A stretch of 64,000 bases of DNA from Chamaecyparis obtusa (lineage: Eukaryota; Streptophyta; Pinopsida; Cupressales; Cupressaceae): contig BSBK01000871.1 of NCBI GenBank assembly GCA_027943335.1, positions 508,501 to 572,500 on the forward strand. Reading direction: 5' to 3'. Below, piece after piece: positions 34,636 through 47,000 of this stretch. Each line of letters opens with the position of its first letter. Positions within the stretch are counted from its first letter, which is position 1. The position numbers and the translations under genes were made by a program. The notes beneath the pieces are model-generated. The model was not told the DNA's origin. It saw only the letters and a list, made by a program, of their open reading frames with translations, and ran no database searches.

Positions 34636-34663
34636 TTGGTATACCATGATCCTGCACATACCT
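34636..34663 (-). repeat. Right terminal inverted repeat of transposon T
   Basis: On the minus strand it starts AGGTATGTGCAGGATCATGG and continues TATACCAA, pairing with 17001-17028. It is followed by TCAT (34664-34667). Confidence 0.85.
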
Positions 34664-36513
34664 TCATAATGATCAATAGAAACTATTTATGGGTCAATGA
34701 CATCTTCCCCAATTTCTTAGGCCAGTACCTCTAATTGATCAATCATCAATTCATCTTCATCTATTTCAGCATCAGGTATAGAATTGTACAAGATATTCTT
34801 TACACTTGTGAGAACCATGTATCCTATTTTCTCTTTGCAAACTCCTTCAGCTGCCTTGTCGACATTTTTCTTATGTCAACAACACTTTCACCTTCTTTAG
34901 ATGGGATAAATTTTCCTCTTTTTGATTCAAAATCTATTGCAAAGGATAGCTTTCTCTTTGATGTCGATGTGCTCAAAACATCTATTGGTTTCTTCTACCT
35001 TATTTCTTGTGCAGGTTCTACTTCTGCAGGTTTCTCTTGTTCTTTAGTAACAGGCAACTCTTGTTGTTGAGGTATTTCTTGTTGTAGTGTCTCCTCTGGA
35101 CGTACCTCTTCTTCTGGATGTACTTCCTCTTTGGGGTGTACTTCCTCTTCTAGATGTACTTCCTCTTCCAGAGGTTGCTCTATTTTTTGTTGTTCGTTAG
35201 CAACCTTGTGATCATTTAAAATAGTTTCTACTTTATTTGTTTCATTTTCTGTAGTCATCTTTGTTGATGACTCATAGATGTAACATGTTCACTTGTTTTA
35301 ACTTCTTCTCCTAGGTTGACCTGTTCACCAGGTGTGAACAGTTCACCGGTAACTTCCTTTTCATTGGTTGTTCCTTGTTCACTTATGGATGCTTGTTCAC
35401 AAGTTGTGAACTGTACAGGTGGAACCATCTCTTTCTCAAGTTCATCTTGTGAGATTTCATGTGGACCTGTAGACTTAAGATTGTTGAAGTCATATTTTTG
35501 CCAAAATTCTAGCAAATCTTCATACACATCTTTTTCTTTTCCATTAATGATTTTGGCAACCCTGTCTCTCGTGTCCAAGTTAAGTGATACTACTTCCATC
35601 AGAATTTTTATTGTCTCATTTTTAAGATCTAGTTTAACTTTTGCAAAAGTTTCCCTTATTATTTTATTATTTTAGGCTAGACCAGTTCTCCATTTGGTCA
35701 TTAGCCTCTTATTCAATTCTATCAAAAAGTGGGGCCTATAGTCCCTAGGACTTCTGTTGAAATCTAGAAAGGTTTCTAATAGAGCAATCTCAATTTTCTC
35801 CTTATCCTCATTTCCCAGAATAGTGTACCGCTTGGTAGCATTTGACACTTCACTGAAATCCATAATTTCATAAACTATATTATCTATGGTTAAATTTTAA
35901 GCTTTTCCTTTTCTGGAGAGGCAAGTAGGGTTGGTGGACTGAAATCACCACCCGTGTCTCCAGTTATGTCCATAATGATAGGTTCTATAACAGAATTTTC
36001 TTTGATCGGAGTCTTGACTCCCATTACGTGATTTCATTTTCTAGTGTCTTTTACTAGTGTCTATGTGCTCTTTTGGCATTCTACTTCATCTTGATGTTTC
36101 TCCTTCGGAATATTCATCCATATGGAAACCCCTTAATCATGTACTTTATCCAATTCTCCAATCAAGACCTAACCAGTTCTCTTCCTGATATTGAAACTCT
36201 GTTTGTATAGGTCAGCTTGATTGGTTTCCTCTTGTGTGCTAAGGTGATTTTTTACTTCTAGTAGAGCCCTTATCCTTAGTTCTCTTTCCTTATCTAAGGA
36301 AGATTTCCATCTAACTTCAATTATCTCTTTCAAATCTTCAGGTATTGTATTGTGAAGTCTAGTGGGTGTTAACTTGAACTTATGAAGAACATAAACAACA
36401 GCTTCTTCTAGATTTCTCTTATCTTCATCATTACCAAGCTCATATCTTCTTGTGACTACACCCAATCCACCCATTTCCTTTATTCCTTCAACCACTTCAT
36501 CTATGGTTGGTTT
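34664..36513 (-). pseudogene. Element C accessory protein, N-terminal and middle part
   Basis: The minus-strand frame is open from the junction at 36513, so the true start is missing. Two stretches are related to each other: TRRYELGNDEDKRNLEEAVV (about 36440) and TKRYTILGNEDKEKIEIALL (about 35830), each followed by a conserved Trp (VRWKSSL and TKWRTGL). This indicates an internal domain duplication. Next come a Glu/Thr/Pro-rich region and tandem EEEVHP hexads (about 35095-35180), then TSKRKLSFAIDFESKRG and FAKRKIGYMVLTSVKNILYN. The frame runs into transposon T and resumes at 17000. Several stops and shifts break it. No enzymatic motif is seen. Confidence 0.65.
35095..35180 (-). repeat. 18-bp coding repeat (acidic hexads)
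   Basis: Four to five copies of a six-residue unit: EEEVHL, EEEVHP, KEEVHP, EEEVRP, then EETL. They are encoded by near-identical 18-base units rich in CTTCCTCTTC on the plus strand. Confidence 0.85.
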
Positions 36514-36652
36514 TGTTGAAGATTTTTCTTACAGCTTTCAACTATTTGACAACTTAATGTCCTTGACTTCTTATTCCCACTCCAAATTTGACAAGATAAA
36601 GGTCTAACTAACAAAAATCAAATCCTCCTACACTTAGATCCTTAAGCTTATG
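36514..36652 (-). repeat. Truncated LTR fragment of the E family
   Basis: TGTTGAAGATTTTTCTTACA and the following 120 bases match the start of the E LTR (36773 and 55407) with more divergence. They then break off into E leader sequence. The base before it completes GGTTT (36509-36513), a possible target duplication whose partner is not in the window. Confidence 0.75.
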
Positions 36653-36772
36653 TGGGTTTACATAGAATGGAAACATTCCATTTATTATAATACAGGAAAA
36701 ACACAGGCACCTAGATAGAATGGAAAACATACTGCACTATCTACAGTACGATCCCCAAGGGAGTTGCCATTT
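36653..36772 (-). other. Leader and primer-binding site of a left-hand E unit
   Basis: From TACAGGAAAAACA to the LTR the sequence matches 55320-55406. The tRNA-Arg-type primer-binding site is at 36749-36769 with two extra changes. It shows that the LTR at 36773 also served as the 5' LTR of another, mostly deleted unit to its left. Confidence 0.75.
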
Positions 36773-37763
36773 TGTTGGAGATTTTTCTAGAAGATTTCAA
36801 TTATTTGACAACTTAATATCCTTGACTCCTTATTCCCACTCCAAATATGACAAGATAAAGGTCTAACTAACAAGGATTAAATCCTCCTACACTTCGAGCC
36901 TTAAGCTCAGACGAGTGTACCTTAAGGATTCACATCTCTAAGGAATCAACAACAATTTACTTGCATTTATCAAATACAACTACTAAACATCAATATTCTT
37001 CAAACATAAACCAAAAGATTTTTATCATTCATAGATTGATGATGATAATTGCCTCTTAAGAAAATACCAGTGCCTAATTCCAGGGCAAAGAGTCAAATGA
37101 ACATACATTTACAGAAAACTTCTAAATCAAACACACCCAAAACCCAGATGAAATGTCTTACAAATTATTCCTCTCATTCTCACATTCAGACATAAAATTC
37201 TCATAAAAATCATGAATCCTTTGAAATTACCCCTAATAATTACCCTTCCCTTGAAACAAACTTAGGAACAATTTCACAATTTATTTTGTAAGCAATATAT
37301 TAAAAATTCCTTGCAAATTTAACACATAAGAATTCAAAATCAACACAAGAAGACATTCACAAATGTGCAAAGGGATTCCATTGTATTCTCATTAAAAATT
37401 TAACTGTATCAATACATTCAAAATAACAAAATTCTCATAAATGAGACCTTAAAATCCAGAAGTCTCTTTTGCAACTGTAAATTCACCATCCTTGTACAAT
37501 ACCAAAACATTTCTATTTATAGTAATCACTAGCCATCTTGGAATCCTTAGAGAAAGGATGCAAAAAACTTAGGATGGCTAGGAAAGAAAAAGACACTAGA
37601 GGACAAAAATAATTACATCATTGTCAGCAGTGGAGGAAAAAGCCTGAATATATTTTTGTAATCATTCTGAATCTTCAATAGGTGGCACCTTCATCTACAG
37701 ATATTCAAGGTAACTTCTAAAAGTAGTTATGTGAATAATTACTGCCTGACTGGCTAACATACA
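36773..37763 (-). repeat. 3' LTR of element E
   Basis: Starts TGTTGGAGATTTTTCTAGAA and ends CATACA, matching 55407-56398. The end was placed at the CATACA before a purine-rich minus-strand stretch (ATAAAAAGGATAA), because sequence homology with the right-hand copy continues past the LTR. Confidence 0.8.
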
Positions 37764-38090
37764 TTATCCTTTTTATGATAGTTACCCTTCCTATTCTCAT
37801 TGATCAAGCACTAGGTGTTTCTCATTCCTCCTTCATTGCCTCAAAATCCACTATAGTTTGCTTCTTCTTCTTGGGCTTTGTACTTTTGTCCCATAGTGCA
37901 ACCTCCTCCTTTGTTGGCCACATGAAATTATTCAAGATCTACAGTTGCTTTATTTTCCTATCCCATCTATAATCAATTATAGTCCTGGTGTCAGCAACAA
38001 ACTTTGTACAATCAGTTCAACCTTGAACATGTCATCCAAGACATGATTAAACTTGTCCATGTTCAAGGTACCATCTTCATTCAGGAAGGA

Positions 38091-41000
38091 CTATTTCCCT
38101 ATCAGAAATGCATTCAAATTATTCTTCCACTCCTCAATACTTTTTATTTCATTATTTTCCTTGTGTATAGGAGGCATGTACTTTCTCAAGTCAGGACCAA
38201 ACATGTCCACCTTTGATTTCACTTGATTTATTTTTCCCTTAAAGATTGACAAAGTTGCACCAATCAATTCAATCATCTCTCTAACTTGACTAACTGATTC
38301 AAGGATATCTAACCTATGGGGTTGTAGAACCTCCACTTTCTCAAATAATGGGCCCCTACATGAGCATTTGATGAAAAATGGCTCCAAAGTTGTCATTGTA
38401 GCCTTTACATCTCCATTTATTTTGTGCAACAAACTAAATGAATCATGGACTACATCCATTTTTTCCTTTATTATTTCAAACCTATGTTGTGCAATATTGG
38501 CTAAGGCACTGAGAGAAACCTCATTCTTATCCTTTTCTGATTTCTCAATTGACATAGCAGGATCCTTTGTTACTGGAGGCACGGTAGCTCCAATCTCAGG
38601 AACTAGAGGGGGAATGGTTTTAGATGCTTCCTCTAACTTGACTTTTAAGTCCTCTATTTCTTCCTCTAAAACCTTGATCTTCATCAAGTTCTTTTCTCTA
38701 TCTTTAGCCAAGGCAATTGTCTCTTCAAAAAAATTTCCATATCTATTAGACAATTGTGCAGTTTTGGCCTCATTCAAATGGGAAAAGTGAGTGACAACCT
38801 TGGAGACTTCAAGGTTCGTTATGTTTTGCACTATCTATATTATTTTGTCTCTTTCCATGTTCTCTACAACACTAACCAAGGAAGGCTTTTGTGTCCTTGG
38901 AGCTAAGGACCACATAGAAAGTGTTTGACACCTAGGGTCATATCTACAGCCTCTAATCATCTCCTGTATTTGGGTCTCATAAGACAATTGAGCCTTTGGA
39001 TGCCTTCTAATTTGGTTAATGAGGAAGGTTGAAGCTAGATCCCATCCTAGGACAAGAAACATCCCACTAGACTTTACCAAGTGCCTAGCCTCTTCTATAG
39101 TGATATTCTCAGAATTGGATTCATATGTTGCAAGGTCTTGCAAACCCTCATTGTTAGGGTCAGTTCCATCAGTCACTTGATGTTGGATTCCTTTTTCCTA
39201 TTGTTTTCTCCAGATGAGAAAGTTTTTGAATTCATCCCTCTTGATGAAATCATCATCACTTAGTAGCTCCTCTTGATACAATTATCTCTCATCTTTTCAC
39301 TTCTAGAGGGGAAACTCTACCTCCTCTTGAGTCTCCAACTTATTTCCTTCTCTAATAATCTTCCTCAACTAATGATGATAAGGCCTATCACTAGGAACTA
39401 GGGTAGAAAATCTATCAATTTTCTTATCTAACCCCTTATGCCTTGAGGACTCTCCCACATTTGTTCTCTGCTTCTTTTGTGGAGGCTCATTAGTCACCTC
39501 TGCAACAAGGACATATGGTTCTTGCTCAAAACTAGGTGGCTCAATCATTTAGGGAGGGATTCCCTTTCCATAGGATTCTCTACTATCTTCTTCATACTTA
39601 GAGGATGAGTATTCCTTTAGAAAACCCTATTTTTCTTCTAATTGGGCCTCCATATGATTGTACAAAGTAGCATACATGCTAATCATTTTATTGATTCTAG
39701 CCATGTCAGGGATGTCAAGAAAGTATCCTCCAAAGGAAATCCATGCCTTATTCATTTGTTCTTCTAAGTTCAATAAGTCATAGAACTTCCCAAGTCTCCT
39801 CTCAATTTCTTGTCCGTCTAGTATATTTCTGATGATATCTTCACCATTCAATCCCTCATGCTCATGAATGATGCTAATACTAGGAATTAGTAATTTATTT
39901 GCATTTTTTATGAATTCTTCAAGGTCCACATACCTATTTTCTATAGTATTCATTTTGAATTGGTTCAACCATTTATTTATCTCATTTAGAGCCCTCTTCC
40001 CAATAAAAAATTCATTGACTTTCAACTGTCTAGGTGTCAAAGTTCCTTTTTTTGTGGGGAGCCAGATGCTCCTTATCTGTCCACACCAGCTGCCAAATAA
40101 ATTCCATAATGGACACCCTTGGGAGAATAAACTTTGTTAATACATGTGGAGGCTAAGGGCATCCATAGACCCTAATCAAAGTGAAAGTTTGGTCCAAATA
40201 GAAATCACCCCAATTGTGGTCATGAGGCTAATTGTTTACATGTTCAGAAGGCCTTAAAAGCCTTAACACCTTGGTGGACAACCTAGAAATATTTATCCCA
40301 AGAAAATTAAGAATTGGATTAACAATCCAATTGTGGAAAACATAGAACTCATGCTCATTGGAAGTGTAATTTCAAACCCTAATCCACAACTACACAGGAT
40401 TTGGCTGGCCATTTATCATCATTCTGGGTCTCAACATTTTTACATCAAAACTATGAACATTTTAGAACAAGATCATATGTATCAATAAGTAATAATGCAT
40501 GAAATGGGGCTACAAGTTTTCATTTATGCTCACTAGGCCTTCATGCATTCTATCAATCACATACTAAATATAATCATAGTCAATATTGACATGGGAGCTC
40601 TAAATATCAAGGATAATCATGAGAAGGTCAGCAGGCATTCTCTCACTATCTCCATCAATCCCTAATAATCTACATAACCCATATGCCAAATACCTCATAT
40701 AGAAATGAAAATCCTTAAACTCATAAGGTGCATTCATATGGTTGGGTAGAGGGGCTACATACTTCCCTACTTTAGGCATGAAATTTGGGATGGGGGTTTT
40801 CACCAAATTTCTTTGTTTCCTATACGTTTCCTTCTCTTTACTCAAAACAATCCATGTGGAGGAAGATGAGTAAGTGCCAAAGGCCTTCATGAAGGAACCT
40901 CTATCTAGGGACACCAGAGTGGACTTATCACTCTTCCTTATGGTTTTGGACACTGGGTCATTCATTTTATCCATCTCAACTATAAAATCAATGTCCAAAA

Positions 41001-41256
41001 ACACATCTGGGACTATCAATTTTCCCAAGCCTAGCTTCCAAGCATTATAAACAGGGATTTTCTTGACTCTGTTACTATAAAAGTAATTGAATAAATGGTA
41101 TCCAGAATAGGAAGGATTTACTAGATATCTACAAGTTGAGGCAAAGTCAGAGAAAGCCTCATCACTAACCTTTTTGTTTTGTGTCGACCCAGGAAGCAAT
41201 GTGATGAATTCCTCTGATAAATTGGGCTTTGCCTTCTGCTCTTCCCCTAAATCCAT
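38091..41256 (-). pseudogene. Element E accessory reading frame downstream of pol
   Basis: Minus-strand ATG at 41256 opens MDLGEEQKAKPNLSEEFITL. The first 218 codons are open and look globular (STCRYLVNPSYSGYHLFNYF, FHFYMRYLAYGLCRLLGIDG). Decayed stretches follow: KRALNEINKWLNQFKMNTIE (39627-40040), ARHLVKSSGMFLVLGWDLAS (38835-39176) and a coiled-coil end (38091-38831) with KIKVLEEEIEDLKVKLEEAS and HDSFSLLHKINGDVKATM. The layout of globular front and coiled-coil tail resembles the element B protein. A second copy of the tail lies at 56955-57410. No known enzyme motif is visible. Extra open frames near the 3' end are known from several Tat elements, but I cannot equate this one with any of them. 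Confidence 0.65.
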
Positions 41257-41759
41257 AATCTCTTTACTGTATGAAAACCTACTAGACTCTGGTTAACTCA
41301 TCTTTGCTACTTTTGTTTATCTTTTTTCTCTGAAAAATGCTATTTTCAATTGCTTTATATGAAATTCTCTATCTATTATCAAGGCTCTCTAAAATTTTGA
41401 AAATCTGGTAAATAGAAAGATAGCAGTGTCATGTCTTTAATAGCATTTAGCAATGAATGCAACTAGCTTGTCTATATCATAGAAAATATTTCCCCAATCA
41501 CCTCACCATTCACTCTACATGTCTTCAATTTCAAATTTTAGCTAGCCATGGTGTGTGAGGTTGACATGTACATTTAATTCTTGAAAAGAAAGGAAAAAGG
41601 CCATCATTGTATTTATTTGCTTTTAAACCCTCAAAAATTGTTCAAAACCCTAGTTGTACATTGATTGACCGTTACTTATTCACTTTTTCCAACTCATCTA
41701 TGTACTTTAACATGTTAGGCTCTTTCTATTTCTTTTATCATCATTAGACTTTAACCATA

Positions 41760-42660
41760 CTTCCTTCTGGAGATCATGCGACAATACCTTCCTCATGATC
41801 TCAGAACACTTTGCTTAACTTGAGTTTGGTCATGAGATTCAATGACCACGGCATTTCTCATGGTCTCTAAGTATTTTACTTAACTCATGATTTATTTAGA
41901 GACTCAATGACTAAAGAAGTCTCATAATCTTTGGACATTAGCTTTAACCATGGTTTTATTATGAGATTCAGAGATAAAACATATCTCTCAATCTCCAGAT
42001 GCTTTACTTAACAGTAATTTTATCTTGAGATTCAGTGATAGTCATTGATTCAAGTCTCCATCCACAATTGTCTTTTAATCTCAGAATGTTTCATGACTTG
42101 ACAATGGCATTATGAGACTTGGAGAAAACCTTTACCTATTTACTTCTTAACCTTTTTGCCCAATTTTTGGATGTTAGACCACTAACCACCACTATCGTGA
42201 GATCCAGAGATAACTGCAAACCATTATTTCTTAGATTTGTTGCCTGATCTCTGAATGTTAGACACTTGACCACTTTCATTAGGAGATTAGGAGATAACTA
42301 CGTCCACCAAGTCACTAAATACTTTACAACTAACCGTTGATTACTTAGAGATCTGGAGATAACCCTTACTATCTAGTCCTTAACCCTTTTTTTTTGGGTC
42401 GTCAGATGCCAGAAGCCTTAACTGTCAAATCCTGAGACTTGGAGAAAACTCAATCACCAAGTTGCTGAATCTTAAGAAACTAACTGCTAACATTGCGAGA
42501 TTGAGAGATAATCACAAATTATCTAATATTTCACCCTTTCTCTTAATCTCCAAATTTTTTGACTTATCTACTACATTGTGAGATATGGAGATCACTGTCT
42601 TCGCCAATTCGCTGAAAGAATAGAACTAACGGCTGAAAACTTGGAGACTTGGAGAAAGAT
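41760..42660 (-). repeat. Degenerate tandem repeat between E pol and the accessory frame
   Basis: About twelve copies of GAGAYYYRGAGATAAC-type words recur every 60-100 bases (for example near 41954, 42014, 42113, 42196, 42284, 42348, 42433, 42498, 42571 and 42641). They are interspersed with TTTACTTAAC and AATCTCNGAATG. No coding sequence is present. Tandem repeats in the 3' untranslated part are known from Tat/Ogre elements. Confidence 0.7.
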
Positions 42661-43049
42661 AGGAACATAAAATCCATGTGTCAAATAAGGGGACTTAAGT
42701 GACATGGAAAAGTAATGCATAAATATATCTAAGATCAGACTTAGACAAGGAAAATTCATAAAACCCTTTGAAAAATAATAAGACCTATTTCCAAGCTAGG
42801 TCATTTTCACAAGAAACCACATTAACATGAAAAATGACCAACAATGGCTCTGTCTGGGGATGATGGGTAACTTTTTCCCATGCAAGAACTTAGAATCGCT
42901 AGTAGAGCATACCAAAAACCTGATGATTATGACAACTACAAAGAGCACTAGGCCAAAAACCTATTTACAGAGGCAAAACTAGACAGAAACACACACACCA
43001 CACCTTTAAAAAATTTACAACATATATACAGAGCTTAACTACTATTCAG

Positions 43050-44099
43050 GGAGAGAAAATACCTTCAACAGAAGTATTTCTTCAAGAACTATCCATGAAT
43101 AGGGAATTCTTGAATGTCACCAAAGAGCTCTCTGATAATATATGAATCTGGGCCCCATTTCTCATGAATCAAATATGGTCCTAACCAGATCGGATCAAAT
43201 TTCCCATGTTTTTCCCTATCTTCCTATTTGGCATTCCAAAGTAACACCGGGTCATTTATTTTAAATTTTATTTCTATAGCCTTCTTATCATACAAGTTCT
43301 TCACTTGTAACTGCATCTTAGCATTTTTTGAAGTTGATTATCTCCTGGTCTCCTCTAATTTAGTTAGATATTCAATCCTCAATTGCATTTCATCCTCTAG
43401 GTCTTCATCAAATAGTTGGAAAAACTTGTACATTTCTAACAAGTTATTTTGAGGCATCCTTGCATGTATCCCATACACCAAATCAAAAGGTGCACATCCA
43501 ATTTCCTTCTTCACAATTACTCTATCAGCCCACACGACCAATGGCAATTTTGAGTTCCATGGTTTCTTATTCTTCTCAAGGACCCTTTTGAGGATTTTAT
43601 CAGGCTTGTATTTGTTGATTATGCTTGTTCATTGCCTTGTGGATGATATGGTATGACATCTGAATTCCCAAACCTTCATAGAATTCCTTGTATTCACTTG
43701 ATTTGAAGCACATTTCATTTTCACACACAATCCTTTCAGGACAACCAAACCTAGTAATAATATGGTTCAACAAGAAATCAGTCACCACTTTTCTAGTTAC
43801 ATTCCTTGTGGGAATAGCCTCTACCCACTTTTTAAAATAATTAGTGATGACTAAGATCCAAGAATTCCCTCCACTTGACTTGTTTGGTATTTCTCCCATA
43901 AATTCCATTCCCCACTATTGGAAAGGGGTTTAAACTTCCACTAGTTTCAATGGTATATTTCCTAAAAATTTTAACTTACCAGAGAATCTTTGAAAAGTAT
44001 CACAATTTCTTACTAGCCTCTCTACATCTTTGAATATTGTGGGCCACCAAAACCCTACTCTCAAAACCTTTTGAGTAGTAGTTTTACCGATGTAGTGTC
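43050..44099 (-). pseudogene. Element E integrase: zinc-region end and catalytic core (broken)
   Basis: The minus strand at 44094-43930 gives HYIGKTTTQKVLRVGFWWP, the second half of the integrase zinc region whose first half is at 47996-48185. The core follows at 43908-43600: EFMGEIPNKSSGGNSWILVI, then TNYFKKWVEAIP, IVCENEMCF and SYHIIHKAMNKHNQ. These correspond to D, D and E motif positions, but the acidic residues are replaced (TNY for TDY, CEN for SDN). The C-terminal region at 43547-43338 (GCAPFDLVYGIHARMP) is shifted in frame. The protein is certainly inactive. Confidence 0.85.
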
Positions 44100-47000
44100 T
44101 TTTTTCACTAGGGATTGTACCTATAATGGCTAAGTATGAAACCTAGCAATCCCGTGAAACATGGGAATACTCTCAGGATGTGGGACTACTTCACTGAGAA
44201 TAGACCTCTAGATTAAGGGTCGACTTCCCTGTTTGTATCACCTGAACTGAACTAAACTTGAAGGGAAAGGAGAGAGATTGCATAAAAATAAAATAACTAA
44301 AATTTAAACTTAGGTGATTCACCAAACTGGATAGATCCACAAACTGAAAAATAAACTCACAATGTAATCTAGCATCTAACATAAACACCACAACTCTTCC
44401 AAATCTGATTTTTCCCCTTAGAAAATAATCAGGTGCGGATTGTAAATGAGAAAGAAAGATAGATTCCACAACTCAAACACATATAGATGCACACAGATTT
44501 GAAACCTTAAGGAAAAAGAGTGCTTGCAAACATCAAAGTGAACATAGTATCAAGTGAAGGATCAGATTTTAATCACAACACATGACATTAAGCCCATCAA
44601 ATCAACTGACAAAGCTGTAGAAAAGAAGGACAATTTTCTATTAACTGGAATAAAAGGAGTCAAAACATCAGATTGCTTCTCAAAGAGCTACAACATTCAC
44701 CTCGTGAGAATGAGGGAAGGAAGAACTAGCCTTCTATCACAAAAGTGAGAGGCATATATAGGAAAACTATAGAATCTGCCATCAAGTCCACTACCTTGCT
44801 AAGGATAGAAAAGCTATCCATTAGGACCATGATCCCATCACTCTGAAATTCAAATGCCCAATTCCCAAGAATATAGGGGGACAAAAAAAGTGGAGTCCCT
44901 AAAATAGACTAGTCAAAGGAGACCCAAAACCCACTAAGTCATGCAAAATAATGATATTCTAATAGTGGTTTATAGAACACCACATGTCCAAAATATCTTA
45001 CAATGAGCTCCTGCATTGACTTGTAACATTTTAAAAAAATATTCCCCCTCTACTAAAACTAAGAGGATTCTAAATATATTAAAGGTGATCTCAACTCAAA
45101 AGAGGAGAAAACCTAAAATATTTACATTTTTATACATATCCACATTTCAAAATATATACTCAAACCTAGGACCCACCTAACATATGAATATTCTAAAAAG
45201 AATAGCCACCCCCCCCCCCCCCCATATGCTAAATACATGATTGACATATCATTTATAACCTAAGTCAAAAATGACATTATGGGAACCTAGGGCATTAAAA
45301 TAATATAATTACCTTCAAAAGGAAAGATAATTATATTAATACCTTTACATAATATAACCTATGCCCGAGAAAACATTAGCAAAGGGAGCTAAAAATTTTC
45401 TCAACCCTAAAAAGGGGAGACAAGAAAGAAGACATATTGAAACCCTATTCAAAGATGTGGGTCCTCTGCAATCATGGCTTCAATCCCGGCATCTGGCACT
45501 TGCTAAACTTTCTGCACTCCTGATGGCATCTTTCCTTTCTAGTTTTAGAAATAGCAAAAACTCCTTTGGCAACTGTAAAAATGAGGTAGGCACTTGTTCA
45601 TTTGACATTGAGTCTTCATTTCATTATTGTATCTTTTCGAGGCTTGTATCTGGAAACTAGGGCATTGAAATCTTTAACCTTTTTGCATTTGTTCTGCATT
45701 TGAATATGAATGTATTCTTTGTTTGCTTATTTCATGGTAACTGTGGTATTCTATTACTATTTGAAAGCCCGATAATGCTAAGCTAGGGCACCATTTTTAT
45801 TGTGTTATCTCTGTCATGGTTGCTTTTATGGCATTTGGTGGAGACATTGATATGCTTTGAATAGAAGGCTCACTGTTATTTAACCTCTATTTTTGCATTT
45901 TGTGTATACGCTGATCACTTGCAATGAAGTACTTGCCCACCATTTTTAAATGCATTATCATGTTTCATTTTACTATCTATCAACTTGGAGGCCCGTGAGC
46001 CATTGAGTGTTTGCTCCTTGTATTCACTATTTGATTTTATTCCTGGCCCATGAGTGCATGATTTGAAATCTCACTATTTTTTGTTGAAGGCCCGTGCTTA
46101 CTGTAGATGCATTACAAGGCATTGTGTCTCCTCTGTTTTGTGGGCAATGCACTATGTATGTTTAATTCTTATATCTTGAGGGCATTGTTGCTATATTGTT
46201 GATATTCATGCTAGTCCGTAAATGTTTTCCATGATGAACTCCTACCCTTGAATTCACTGCAAGGTTCCATCACTGAGTTTGGATAAAGCTATTAGGGCAC
46301 CACAATGAATTGGTTTAATGGGGGCCCAAGAACATTTCCATATGCGAGTATCTTCATTTGTTGCAACCTGGGTATAGTATGGCTTATACAACCCATGAGA
46401 AACTAGGGCACCGGTTGCTTGACATTTGATAGCATCATGGCTAGGGTACATATTATTTCTCCATCCCTTTTCATAGCCCATGAAACCTAGGGCATGGTGG
46501 CATCACATAACACTACATATCCATTTGAATTTTGATCATGTGTATCAACAGTCTGAGAGTACACTAGGCATGCTGGCACTATTGAGATGCTCTGTATCCA
46601 TTGATTTTGGCACCATGTTTATCTTATTGTTTCTTATTCTTATTAGCCTGAGAGCACATAAGGGCAATTTATTTGATGGTCACTACTTTTTCTCATTGTA
46701 TCATCACTTACTGCTTCATTTTCTTTATATTGGTACTGTTGTTTGTTGCTTATCTATCTGTACATTGGTGTCATGAAAACCTGAGCCTACCAAGTGTATG
46801 GCACTGTGAAAATGAAAGCATTGTTATCATTGCTACTTGTGATCCTCTGTTTCAAAGGTATAGACCTGGTACATAACATTGATTGCAATTTGATGTTCAT
46901 GTGGATAATATGTCATTACTATTGGCACATTCCTTGTGGCATTGCTGCTATTTATCATGCCCTATTATTGCATTGTTTCTTTTTCATTTAGACATCATGC

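Larger units (their letters stand above)
17001..34663. mobile_element. Two-gene DNA transposon T (17.7 kb), inserted in element C
   Basis: The ends are inverted repeats of about 28 bp: the left starts GGGTATGTGTAGGATCATGG and the right, read on the minus strand, starts AGGTATGTGCAGGATCATGG (25 of 28 match). A 4-bp duplication, TCAT, flanks them at 16997-17000 and 34664-34667. Deleting T and one TCAT restores an uninterrupted frame in element C, which independently fixes the boundaries. T holds a spliced plus-strand gene (17473-19687), a minus-strand DDE-like transposase gene (29940-33260), GATATC-rich subterminal repeats and a 358-bp tandem repeat. About 7.2 kb of its length is the nested element B. 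I cannot assign its superfamily with confidence. Confidence 0.85.
15159..36513 (-). mobile_element. Copia-like element C, 5'-truncated and split by transposon T
   Basis: Minus-strand LTR element of which the 3' LTR (15159-16266), polypurine tract and 3' coding region remain. Its coding region is interrupted by DNA transposon T and resumes at 34664-36513, where it is cut by element E sequence. Removing T (and one TCAT) joins the coding frame exactly. No RT, integrase or protease motif is visible in the roughly 2.6 kb of surviving internal sequence; a missing 5' half could have held them. The LTR carries the same G-rich motif as the Copia families here, which is why I call it Copia-like. Confidence 0.75.
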
